Shown: positions 16,830 to 22,785 of the stretch, piece after piece
Position numbering within the stretch: position 1 is the first letter of the stretch
Layout of the letters: each line of letters begins with the position of its first letter
Assembly: GCA_017849395.1 (NCBI GenBank)
Contig: JAFIHO010000146.1
Coordinates: 1 to 22,785 of the forward strand
From: Hyphomicrobiales bacterium
GTDB lineage: Bacteria > Pseudomonadota > Alphaproteobacteria > Micropepsales > Micropepsaceae
DNA length: 22,785 nt
Direction of reading: 5' to 3'
The notes under the pieces: model-generated
Databases searched by the model: none
What the model was told of the DNA's origin: nothing
The model's input: the letters and a program-made list of their open reading frames with translations, nothing else
Made by a program: the position numbers and the translations under genes

Positions 16830-18175
16830 TAGCGGTTGCTGGCTTCCTTGGCGGGCTTGTTCTTCTCGCGCGCGATGCGGGCCGCATAGGCTTCCGGATC
16901 GCCGATCGCGAATTCGTTCACCTTGCGCACCAGCTTGCCTTCCAGGTTGAAGGCAAGATCGAGCACCTTCTCGCTGTCCATGTGGCGGCCATACTCGTCG
17001 CGCAACTGACCGACGATCTTGTGGGTCTTCACGTCCACCACATCGCCCGACGCCATATAGGCCAGCTTGCCGTCGATGCCCATCGTGATCCAGCCATTGG
17101 GCTCGATGGTCTTGATGGTCTTGCTCATGTCCAGCACCGGCCATTCGCCGGTATTGTCATAAACCAGAACCTGGTTGTTGATCGCGTCCGGAATCCAGAT
17201 TTCGCTTTCGTCCGGCGTCATGGCGATGCCGTGCATCGGCGCGCCATGGCCATAGAAATGCTGGTTCGGATCGGCCCACTTGGCCTTCCACAGCTCACCC
17301 GGCACTTCGATGCGCTTGATGACCTTGCGGGTCTTCACATCGGCGATCTCGAAGCCCAGCAGGTTGTTCAGGTTGGCATAGACGCGGCTCGCATCGTGAT
17401 TGATGACGAACACCCGGATATGGTCGGAGAAGGTGATGGTGCCGGTCGGCTTCATCGAGGCCAAATCGGCAATGGTCATGGTGTTGCCGTTGGGCGCGGC
17501 GAAGATGGTCTTGCCGTCCGGGCTCATGTTCATGTTGTGATTGAACATGCTCTGGGGGGTCGGAATGATGCCCTTGACCGCGCCGGTGCGCGCATCGATC
17601 ACGCGGTGGAAGTTCTTCAGGTCCGATCCCACGTCTATGGTCAGGCCGTCCGGCGTGACCTGGGCGCGCTCGCAGCAGGTGCCCGGCTCATAGGCGTTGG
17701 CCCACACCACCTTCTCGGTCAGCAGATCGATGGCATAGAGATGCCCGCGGGTGGAGACATAGATCATGTTGGTGGCGGTGCTGGCCGCCATGCCCGCGAT
17801 GGATTCCAGCGGCAGCGGCGCGGGCTTCTGTTCGAACACGATGCGCTTGACGAAAGTGTAGTTCTTCTTGGCGTCCAGCACGACCACGCTGCCCGGCACC
17901 GCGGCATAGATCAGTTGCTTCTCGCCCAGGGTGAAGCCCCGGCCCGGACCATAACGGCGGCCGTCGGACTCGCCGGCCCGGCGATAGGGGCGATCCGGCG
18001 TGCTGATCGTCTGTTCCTTCTTGAAGCATTGCAGCGCGCCGTCCAGCACGCCGTCACAGGGCTGGCCGTTGGCGTCCAGCGGCAGCTTCTTGGTCTGCGC
18101 ATCCGCGCCCACCGTGGCGAACAGGGCAAGCACCCCGCAGGATGCCGCTGCCGCAAGCATTTTCCGTGTATTCAT
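16829..18175 (-). CDS. secreted YVTN-type beta-propeller protein
   Basis: A 448-residue exported protein with signal peptide MNTRKMLAAAASCGVLALFATVGADA. After a cysteine-containing N-terminal segment (C40 and C50), the body consists of repeating blades of the YncE/YVTN kind, for example MIYVSTRGHLYAIDLLTEKVVW, MSPDGKTIFAAPNGNTMTIAD, MTPDESEIWIPDAINNQVLVYD and GKLAYMASGDVVDVKTHKIVG. A CC pair occurs in GTCCERAQVTPDG. The propeller could bind a cofactor or scaffold partners; PQQ-enzyme signature blades are not obvious, so I do not call it a dehydrogenase. The ATG at 18175 has AAGGAA about 7 nt upstream. It is first in an operon with the haem-HhH cytochrome and the TPR-dioxygenase. A promoter-like sequence with a palindrome lies 55-83 nt upstream. 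Confidence 0.85.
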   Translation of the reverse strand: MNTRKMLAAAASCGVLALFATVGADAQTKKLPLDANGQPCDGVLDGALQCFKKEQTISTPDRPYRRAGESDGRRYGPGRGFTLGEKQLIYAAVPGSVVVLDAKKNYTFVKRIVFEQKPAPLPLESIAGMAASTATNMIYVSTRGHLYAIDLLTEKVVWANAYEPGTCCERAQVTPDGLTIDVGSDLKNFHRVIDARTGAVKGIIPTPQSMFNHNMNMSPDGKTIFAAPNGNTMTIADLASMKPTGTITFSDHIRVFVINHDASRVYANLNNLLGFEIADVKTRKVIKRIEVPGELWKAKWADPNQHFYGHGAPMHGIAMTPDESEIWIPDAINNQVLVYDNTGEWPVLDMSKTIKTIEPNGWITMGIDGKLAYMASGDVVDVKTHKIVGQLRDEYGRHMDSEKVLDLAFNLEGKLVRKVNEFAIGDPEAYAARIAREKNKPAKEASNR

Positions 18176-18229
18176 GATGAGTTCCTTCCCGCGCGCGTTA
18201 TTGTTTTGGCCAGCGGCCCTATAATTGGA

Positions 18230-18258
18230 ATGTTATATCGCGATATGGGATTAGGCAA
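18230..18258 (-). promoter_or_regulatory. candidate promoter with embedded palindrome for the propeller-cytochrome operon
   Basis: On the minus strand TTGCCT (18258-18253) and TAACAT (18235-18230) are 17 bp apart; TATAAC two bases earlier is an alternative -10. The spacer contains a perfect 12-bp palindrome, ATATCGCGATAT, at 18235-18246, which touches the -10 box. This is a plausible repressor site. The regulator is not identified. Confidence 0.5.
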
Positions 18259-18280
18259 TATGACGTGCGCGCATCGGCGC

Positions 18281-18330
18281 TTTTCCGCGCGATCCTGCGT
18301 GCAAAAATCTCTCATTCCGTGCGCGGAAAA
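18281..18330. repeat. 10-bp perfect inverted repeat with 30-bp spacer
   Basis: TTTTCCGCGC at 18281-18290 is exactly complementary to GCGCGGAAAA at 18321-18330. It lies between the DUF481 gene's stop and the propeller promoter. It is not a standard terminator in either direction because the T-run precedes and the A-run follows the stem. It might be a distal operator or a weak transcript hairpin. Confidence 0.5.
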
Positions 18331-18384
18331 TATGCCTGGCCGCACTGCTTATACATTCGGAAATGTGTTGATTTCAGACGGTTC

Positions 18385-19287
18385 TCAGAAGCTGTAGACC
18401 AGCGTCAGGCGGCTGGTTGTGTTCACCTGTTCCAACCCCTGGGGCGGGTTGCTTTCAAACTGCACCAGATAGGAAAGCTGCGCCGACAGCGACCCGATCA
18501 GGTTGGCGGTCAGCGCGGTATTGGAGGTAAAGGTGCTGTCGCGCCGCTCGCCATACAGGCTGGCCGTTTCGGTCAACTTCAACCGGTCCAGTATCTTCCA
18601 GTCGTAATTCACCGCGGCGCGGGCTGCCAAACTTCTCTCGCTCCCCTGGGTGATGAAATCGGTCTGGCGCAGGGCAGGGCCCGCTTCCACCGACAGGTTC
18701 ATGGTGGGACTGACGATCAGTTGCCAGCCAAGACCGACGGATTCGCTGAAACGGCGCTTGAAGCCCGCGAAACGGTTGTCTTCAAGGCTCAGGATGCCTA
18801 TCACAAAGGCCCGGTCGCTGAACCGGTAATTGCTCTGAAAGTCCGTGAAATAACGGCCCTTGCTCTCGCGACCGAAATCCTTCTGATAGTCGATGGTTGC
18901 GGTATAGGCATGGGTCCATCTCAGACCCTCCCGGTTCAGGGCCACTCCCAGGGACAGGGTGGTGGAGCGTGAATTGCCCGTGGTGGAACCCGCGCCCACC
19001 TGGCCCTGGCCTTTCCAGCCCTGCAAAAAACCCTGCCGTTGAAGCCGGACGCGCTTGCGCCACGCGGATGCGGCATTCATGTCCGCGACCAGCTTGTTGA
19101 TCTCCTTCACCGATTTGGGAAAGGTCTTGCGCGCCGCTCCGGCCGTCGCGCGAAAGGTGGAACTGTCGCCATCCTTGCCCGCGGTGCGGATCATCTGCTC
19201 CACATCTTTGGGGATGGGGTCGGCCTTCGCTGCAAGCGGCAATGCTGCCACCGCAAGCGCCAGGACCGGAATGCAACGCCAATTCAT
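18385..19287 (-). CDS. DUF481 family outer-membrane beta-barrel protein (YdiY-like)
   Basis: A 300-residue exported protein. The start at 19287 gives a clean signal peptide (MNWRCIPVLALAVAALPLAAKA, residues 1-22); a longer frame begins upstream but lacks a signal and an SD. A charged helical segment (about 25-95) precedes the barrel, which opens with GQGQVGAGSTTGNSRSTTLS, as in DUF481 proteins, and has alternating aromatic strands such as RYFTDFQSNYRFSDRAFVIG. The C-terminal residue is phenylalanine (YSF), the usual recognition end for the outer-membrane assembly machinery. The family's function is unknown. It is divergent from the YbaK-like gene, and its ribosome-binding site (GGGA) falls in a hairpin. 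Confidence 0.88.
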   Translation of the reverse strand: MNWRCIPVLALAVAALPLAAKADPIPKDVEQMIRTAGKDGDSSTFRATAGAARKTFPKSVKEINKLVADMNAASAWRKRVRLQRQGFLQGWKGQGQVGAGSTTGNSRSTTLSLGVALNREGLRWTHAYTATIDYQKDFGRESKGRYFTDFQSNYRFSDRAFVIGILSLEDNRFAGFKRRFSESVGLGWQLIVSPTMNLSVEAGPALRQTDFITQGSERSLAARAAVNYDWKILDRLKLTETASLYGERRDSTFTSNTALTANLIGSLSAQLSYLVQFESNPPQGLEQVNTTSRLTLVYSF

Positions 19288-19291
19288 GAGA

Positions 19292-19315
19292 ATTCCCGGA
19301 CCGAATCGCGGGAAT
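19292..19315 (-). promoter_or_regulatory. hairpin covering the ribosome-binding site of the DUF481 gene
   Basis: In the minus-strand transcript, ATTCCCG and CGGGAAT form a perfect 7-bp stem around a 10-nt loop. The second arm contains the only SD-like GGGA, and the arm ends 4 nt before the ATG at 19287. Pairing would hide the ribosome-binding site, suggesting translational control. No experimental support is available. Confidence 0.5.
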
Positions 19316-19383
19316 GGTAGCTTTGCGTGGTGCGGGGCCAAAAATCCGCCCAACCATGTTTCATGTGCCAACCTTTCTGTTCC

Positions 19384-19409
19384 GGTGGGTTCCAACCCGC
19401 CGATATAGT
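19384..19409 (+). promoter_or_regulatory. operator-like palindrome next to a -10-like box, upstream of ybaK
   Basis: GGTGGGTT-CC-AACCCGCC (19384-19401) is an 18-bp palindrome with one mismatched pair. It is followed after two bases by TATAGT (19404-19409), a good -10 match. No convincing -35 is seen, which would fit an activator-dependent promoter, but this is tentative. The site lies 28 bp upstream of the deacylase start, in the divergent spacer. Confidence 0.35.
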
Positions 19410-19436
19410 TTGTCTTGTCTGCGAAGGAAATATTTC

Positions 19437-19910
19437 ATGTCAAAGGCAACGCGCGCGACAAAGGCGCTGGAAGCGGCGGGCATCGCCTTTACAACGCATC
19501 TCTATGATTACGATCCCGACGCGGATCGTATCGGCATGCAGGCGGCAGAGGCCCTGGGCGAATTCCCCGCGCGCGTGTTGAAGACGCTGATGGCGCTTGT
19601 CGACGGCAAGCCGGTCTGTGTGATCGTGCCATCCGATCGTGAAGTCGCGTTGAAGAAGCTGGCGGCGGCCTTCGGCGGCAAGGCGGCGCAGTTGATGAAG
19701 CCAGCCGATGCCGAACGCATCTCCGGCTACAAGGTTGGCGGCATCAGTCCCTTCGGCCAGATGCGCAAGATACCCGCTGCCATCGAGGTGCAGGCGCTGG
19801 AACAGGATCTTGTCTATCTCAATGGCGGCCAGCGCGGGCTTCAGGTTCGCCTCGATCCGAAAGACGCACGACGCGTCCTTGATGCCATCGCCGCGCCGCT
19901 GGTGGCTTAA
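19437..19910 (+). CDS. ybaK: Cys-tRNA(Pro)/aminoacyl-tRNA deacylase, YbaK/EbsC family
   Basis: A 157-residue trans-editing enzyme that hydrolyses mischarged Cys-tRNA(Pro), removing cysteine loaded by prolyl-tRNA synthetase. Length is normal for the family. Diagnostic features are the N-terminal TKALEAAGIAF, the catalytic lysine in RVLKTLMA (K49), the GKPVCVIVPSDREV strand, and the loop SGYKVGGISPFGQ. The ATG at 19437 is preceded by GAAGGAAA at good spacing; the frame is open further upstream but without a signal for translation. It acts in the cytosol. The sulfite dehydrogenase genes follow after 92 bp with no strong terminator, so partial cotranscription is possible, though the functions are not obviously linked. 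Confidence 0.95.
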   Translation: MSKATRATKALEAAGIAFTTHLYDYDPDADRIGMQAAEALGEFPARVLKTLMALVDGKPVCVIVPSDREVALKKLAAAFGGKAAQLMKPADAERISGYKVGGISPFGQMRKIPAAIEVQALEQDLVYLNGGQRGLQVRLDPKDARRVLDAIAAPLVA

Positions 19911-20002
19911 GGGCTCCGCCGCTTTGCGGGCGGCGCGTGAAGATGTTTAACTGCACCTGTCAGCCGCGCACAGGCGATGCGGCAAACAGGGTGGAATGCA
20001 GC

Positions 20003-21235
20003 ATGGCTTTGCGTGATCGTGAGTCTCCAGCGATGGTCGGACGGCGGCGTGTGATCGGCGGCATGGGCCTCGCCGCCCTTGCCTCGCCCGCCCTTGCGCA
20101 GAAACTGTTCGACCTTGGCCTGCCGGGCGGCCCCGGCGAACGCGAGATCACAACCGCCTATCCGCAAAAGGGCGCCATGATCCTGCAGCGCGCCCGTCCG
20201 CCGTTGTTGGAAACGCCGATGTCGGTGTTCGATGGCCCCGATGTGTTCACCCCCAACGACCGCTTCTTCGTGCGCTGGCACTGGGGCGATATTCCCGCCG
20301 TCATCAATGTCGATACCTTCCGCCTCGCCGTGCGCGGGGCGGTGCAAACGCCCCTGTCCCTGTCGCTTGCCGATCTGCTGCGCGATTTTCCGCGCGTCGA
20401 ACTGGCGGCGATCAACCAATGTTCGGGCAATTCGCGCGGCCTGTTTGTGCCGCGCGTGCCGGGCGCGCAATGGGGTCATGGCGCGATGGGCAATGCCCGC
20501 TGGTGGGGCGTGCGGCTGAAGGATGTGCTCGACAGGGCGGGTGTGAAACCGGGCGCGCTGGCGGTGCGGTTCGACGGGCTGGACAAACCGCTGGTTCCCA
20601 AGGCCGATGATTTCGCCAAGTCGCTGGCGCTGGATCATGCGCGCGACGGCGAGGTGATGATCGCCTATGCCCAGAATGGCGAGGCGCTGCCGTGGCTGAA
20701 CGGCTTCCCGTTGCGACTGGTGGTCCCCGGCTGGTTCTCGACCTACTGGATCAAGATGCTGAATGACATCGAGGTGATCGACGCGCCGGACAGCAATTAC
20801 TGGATGACCACGGCCTACAAGATACCCGATACGCCGCTCGCCAATGTCGTGCCGGGGACGACGGGATTCAAAACCGTGCCGATCAGCACCATGCCGCCGC
20901 GCGCCTGGATCACCAATCTGTCCCAGGGAGCGAAGGTGCGCGCGGGACGCGCTGTCGTCCTTCGCGGCATCGCGATGGGCGGCACCGAAAGCGTCGCCCG
21001 GGTCGAAATCTCAAGCGATAATGGCCGCACCTGGCTGCCCACGACACTCGGTCCCGACCGCGGCCGTTACGGTTTCCGTCGCTTCGACGTCTCGATCACC
21101 CTGCCGCAGGGCGAGGTGCCGCTCAGCGTGCGCGCCACCAACCGGGCGGGCGAGACACAGCCCATGACTCAGAACTGGAATCCCGGCGGCTACCGGCGCG
21201 CGGGCGTCGAGACCATCTCCGTGACGGCAGCGTGA
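20003..21235 (+). CDS. SorA-like sulfite dehydrogenase molybdenum subunit (sulfite oxidase family)
   Basis: A 410-residue molybdopterin enzyme that probably oxidises sulfite to sulfate in the periplasm and passes electrons to a cytochrome c. A twin-arginine signal (GRRRVIGGMGLAALASPALA, 13-32) fits export of a folded cofactor protein. The core carries the molybdenum-ligand cysteine C140 in AINQCSGNSRG, then WGHGAMGNARWWGVRLKDVL, as in SorA enzymes. The C-terminal part (about 290-410) is the Mo-co dimerisation domain (VEISSDNGRTW, QNWNPGGY). The start is uncertain: ATG 20003 has GGGTGG upstream, while GTG 19937 and ATG 19943 would add a Cys-rich leader and ATG 20033 would shorten it. The SorB-like gene begins 10 nt after the stop. 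The family also includes enzymes with other substrates, so sulfite is likely, not proven. Confidence 0.88.
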   Translation: MALRDRESPAMVGRRRVIGGMGLAALASPALAQKLFDLGLPGGPGEREITTAYPQKGAMILQRARPPLLETPMSVFDGPDVFTPNDRFFVRWHWGDIPAVINVDTFRLAVRGAVQTPLSLSLADLLRDFPRVELAAINQCSGNSRGLFVPRVPGAQWGHGAMGNARWWGVRLKDVLDRAGVKPGALAVRFDGLDKPLVPKADDFAKSLALDHARDGEVMIAYAQNGEALPWLNGFPLRLVVPGWFSTYWIKMLNDIEVIDAPDSNYWMTTAYKIPDTPLANVVPGTTGFKTVPISTMPPRAWITNLSQGAKVRAGRAVVLRGIAMGGTESVARVEISSDNGRTWLPTTLGPDRGRYGFRRFDVSITLPQGEVPLSVRATNRAGETQPMTQNWNPGGYRRAGVETISVTAA

Positions 21236-21245
21236 GGAGCGAGGC

Positions 21246-21620
21246 ATGAACATTTCCCGTTCCGCGTCTCTTCTCGTCCTGGCGCTGGCCCTGTCCGCCA
21301 CAGGCACCGCTGTCTTCGCGCAAACCTCCAAGACGCGTGGTGTGTCCGGTCGCGGCCTGACCTTGCCTTCGGTTAACATGACCCTTCCGGCCGACAGCGC
21401 CGTCTTTCCCGATGGCCCACATGCGGACACCGTCAACGCCAATTGCCTGTCCTGCCACTCGGCAAGCATGGTGCTGTACCAGCCGCGTCTGGCGGCGGCG
21501 GACTGGCGCAAGATTGTCGAGAAGATGCGTGATGCCTATGGCGCGCCGGTGGAAGCGGCGGATATTCCGGTGATCGTGGATTATCTCGCCACCCTGAGCG
21601 CCAAAACGCCCGCGCGTTGA
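21246..21620 (+). CDS. SorB-like small c-type cytochrome
   Basis: A 124-residue periplasmic monohaem cytochrome c. The signal peptide ends near residue 25 (AVFA-Q). The haem motif is C67-L-S-C70-H71, and M94 (IVEKMRDAYG) is the probable sixth ligand. The short C-terminal helix DIPVIVDYLATL is typical of the SorB subunit of sulfite:cytochrome c oxidoreductase. The gap to the molybdenum subunit is 10 nt, with GGAGCGAGG just before the ATG, so the two form an operon. It should receive electrons from the molybdoprotein and hand them to a soluble cytochrome or terminal oxidase. It shares CHSAS after the second haem cysteine with the cytochrome at 16284. Confidence 0.9.
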   Translation: MNISRSASLLVLALALSATGTAVFAQTSKTRGVSGRGLTLPSVNMTLPADSAVFPDGPHADTVNANCLSCHSASMVLYQPRLAAADWRKIVEKMRDAYGAPVEAADIPVIVDYLATLSAKTPAR

Positions 21621-21664
21621 AAGGCGGAATTTTCCGGTTTCCCTCTATCCCCGCTGCGCCGTGC

Positions 21665-21766
21665 CCGCCTTTCTGGCGGACTGCGGCTTGAGAACGGTGC
21701 ACGTTCCCTTGGGGGAGGGGGTGCAGGTTTCTTTGTTTCAAACCTGCCCTGGTGTTTCGACAGGGC
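21665..21766 (+). promoter_or_regulatory. hairpin-rich spacer between SorB and the XDH-family gene
   Basis: Four perfect stems follow one another: CCGCC/GGCGG (21665-21679), GAACG/CGTTC (21692-21706), GCAGGTTT/AAACCTGC (21723-21747) and GCCCTG/CAGGGC (21746-21766). The last two compete for two bases. A G-run at 21710-21720 could also pair with a C-run near 21791-21798. The spacer (21621-21863) contains no convincing gene. It may be a structured 5' leader, a terminator region for the sulfite genes, or both. I do not recognise a known riboswitch by eye. Confidence 0.45.
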
Positions 21767-21863
21767 GCGTGACCCACATATTGCGGCCTTATCCCCCGTC
21801 CCAGCGCATATGCACACTGGGTCAAGACCGCGCCGCCGATCTGGCGCAGCATAGCCAAGGTTC

Positions 21864-22691
21864 ATGTCTTGGGGTCCGGTGCAGCCTTCTTCAAGAAAGG
21901 GTGTCGGCGCGTCGCTTCCGCGCCTGGAGGATGACCGCCATCTGGAAGGCCGGGCGCGCTTCATCGCCGACATCAAGCTCGCCGGGATGCAGGACGTCGC
22001 CTTCCTCCGAAGCCCACTGGCCCATGCCCGCATCCGCCATGTCGGCAAACCCTCAGGCCATGAAGACATGGTCTTCACCGCGGCAGACCTCATCGGCGTC
22101 AAAGGCATCATCGCCAACTCCGGCCTGTCGGGATTCCGCAGTTCCATCCAGCCCGTGCTGGCAGTAGACAAGGTACGCCATGTCGGCGAACCCATCGCCG
22201 CCTGCCTCGCCCGCACCCGCGCGGAGGCGGAAGACCTGGCCGAACTGGTGGCCCTCGACCTGGAGGAGCTGCCTGCCGTCAGCGACATGACCCGCGCCTG
22301 CGACCCGGAGGCGCCCCGCCTGCACGATCTCTGGCCGGATAATGTGTTTCTCACCACCCATGTCGATACGAATTTCGACAAGGCGATCGCGGATGCGCAT
22401 GTTATGGTGAAGCGCACCTTGCGCACCGCGCGCCAGTCCATGGCGCCGATAGAGAATCGCGGCGTGGTCGCATACTGGGACAATCAGGCTGAACAGTTGG
22501 TGGTCTATACCTCCACCCAGATGCCGCATATCGTGCGCAACGGCTTGTCGGAATGTCTGGGCCTGCCACAAGGCATGATCCGTGTGGTGGCACCCGATGT
22601 CGGCGGTGGCTTCGGTTACAAGGGCATATTACTGGCCGAGGAAGTCTGCCTTGCCTATCTCGCCCTCAAGCTGACGCGCCCGGCCGCGTAA
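21864..22691 (+). CDS. xanthine dehydrogenase-family molybdenum subunit, N-terminal third only (truncated)
   Basis: A 275-codon fragment of a molybdopterin-binding large subunit of the xanthine oxidase/CO dehydrogenase family; intact members have about 750-800 residues. It begins with the usual GVGASLPRLEDDRHLEGRA and continues with RSPLAHARI, a VRHVGEPIAACLA block, IENRGVVAYWD, STQMPHIVRNGLSE and the cofactor loop VAPDVGGGFGYKG. Homology runs to LALKLTRP at 22682, where KWxEDRREH would be expected; instead two alanines and a stop follow in sequence of different composition. The later cofactor and active-site region, including the catalytic glutamate, is missing. AAGG lies about 8 nt before the ATG. 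No 2Fe-2S or FAD subunit gene is nearby. The truncation is probably a junction artefact or a rearrangement, not a natural short protein. Confidence 0.88.
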   Translation: MSWGPVQPSSRKGVGASLPRLEDDRHLEGRARFIADIKLAGMQDVAFLRSPLAHARIRHVGKPSGHEDMVFTAADLIGVKGIIANSGLSGFRSSIQPVLAVDKVRHVGEPIAACLARTRAEAEDLAELVALDLEELPAVSDMTRACDPEAPRLHDLWPDNVFLTTHVDTNFDKAIADAHVMVKRTLRTARQSMAPIENRGVVAYWDNQAEQLVVYTSTQMPHIVRNGLSECLGLPQGMIRVVAPDVGGGFGYKGILLAEEVCLAYLALKLTRPAA

Positions 22692-22784
22692 AAACCCGAT
22701 CAAAGCTAAATAGATAAAGGTAAAAAAGACTCCCACGGCCCGCAAGCGCCAATAGGGAATCCCCAAGGCAATAATCTCCTCAGA
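22683..22784 (-). CDS. fragment of a polytopic membrane protein, MATE transporter-like (foreign-looking tail)
   Basis: From 22784 down to 22683 one minus-strand frame is open for 34 codons, although the DNA is AT-rich. It reads as a hydrophobic segment with PYWRLRAVG, FFTFIYLALIGFLRG and related residues. The spacing of Y-x-R-x-R-x-x-G and the terminal G-F-x-R-G match the half-repeat of MATE efflux transporters as I know them. Codon use differs from the GC-rich genes of the window. After FLRG the frame runs into the antisense of the XDH-like gene, so the homology ends at the same point where that gene's ends. The family call is tentative because only 34 residues are visible. Confidence 0.4.
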
Positions 22785-22785
22785 T

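Noticed and set aside
16982..18397. Plus-strand open frame of 471 codons opposite the propeller gene
   Set aside because: Another GC-driven antisense frame. The minus strand encodes a signal peptide and propeller blades with a good SD.
19911..20002. Cys-containing N-terminal leader of SorA (GTG 19937 or ATG 19943 start)
   Set aside because: It would place an extra 20-22 residues before the Tat signal with no better SD. The ATG at 20003 gives a normal export signal.
21621..21863. Moco riboswitch
   Set aside because: Position and hairpins are suggestive, but I could not match the conserved elements of the motif by eye, so it is listed only as a structured spacer.

Overview
The window looks like GC-rich chromosomal DNA of an alphaproteobacterium. 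The pointers are a large TonB-dependent receptor, Tat-exported amidohydrolases, a SorAB-type sulfite dehydrogenase, short SD-led operons and GC-biased third positions. I cannot fix the order; Caulobacterales, Sphingomonadales or Micropepsaceae-like bacteria are plausible. No prophage, insertion sequence, CRISPR array or complete RNA gene is visible.

Layout. Positions 1-26 are the 3' end of a tRNA, probably tRNA-Arg. They are followed by a gene-free stretch holding a 104-bp direct repeat (33-136 and 176-279) and a partial third copy. From 8054 down to 349 (minus strand) lies one compact operon: two tandemly duplicated Tat-signal amidohydrolases, a lipoprotein periplasmic adaptor and an HAE1-type RND pump. 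Intergenic gaps are 11, 3 and 6 nt, and no outer-membrane channel gene is present. Upstream on the same strand is a secreted M20 metallopeptidase (8412-9812). Divergent from it is an SDR dehydrogenase (10052-10801), with an operator-like palindrome between the two. A TonB-dependent receptor (10947-13937) follows, with its own promoter-like sequence and a strong terminator, then an IclR-family regulator that starts with GTG.

The IclR gene converges on a minus-strand operon (18175 to 14953): a secreted YVTN-type beta-propeller, a c-type cytochrome carrying a ComEA/PsbU-like helix-hairpin-helix tail, and a TPR protein with a 2OG-Fe(II) dioxygenase-like domain. The first two genes overlap by one base, and the last shares its stop (CTAG) with the IclR gene. 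This trio is the least familiar assembly in the window. Next comes a DUF481 outer-membrane protein whose ribosome-binding site lies in a predicted hairpin. Divergent from it is a YbaK-type Cys-tRNA(Pro) deacylase, followed by a sulfite dehydrogenase pair (SorA-like molybdoprotein plus SorB-like cytochrome c). A hairpin-rich spacer leads to the N-terminal third of a xanthine-dehydrogenase-family molybdenum subunit.

That last gene ends abruptly. Its homology stops at about 22682, and from 22683 the sequence becomes AT-rich and reads, on the minus strand, as a fragment of a MATE-like membrane transporter. This looks like a chimeric junction (assembly or amplification artefact) or a recent recombination.

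Working picture (inference): the window combines uptake and processing of an extracellular organic substrate (receptor, peptidase, amidohydrolases, SDR, IclR), efflux (RND) and periplasmic electron transfer (two cytochromes c, a propeller and two molybdenum enzymes). All homology calls are by eye; no database search was run.
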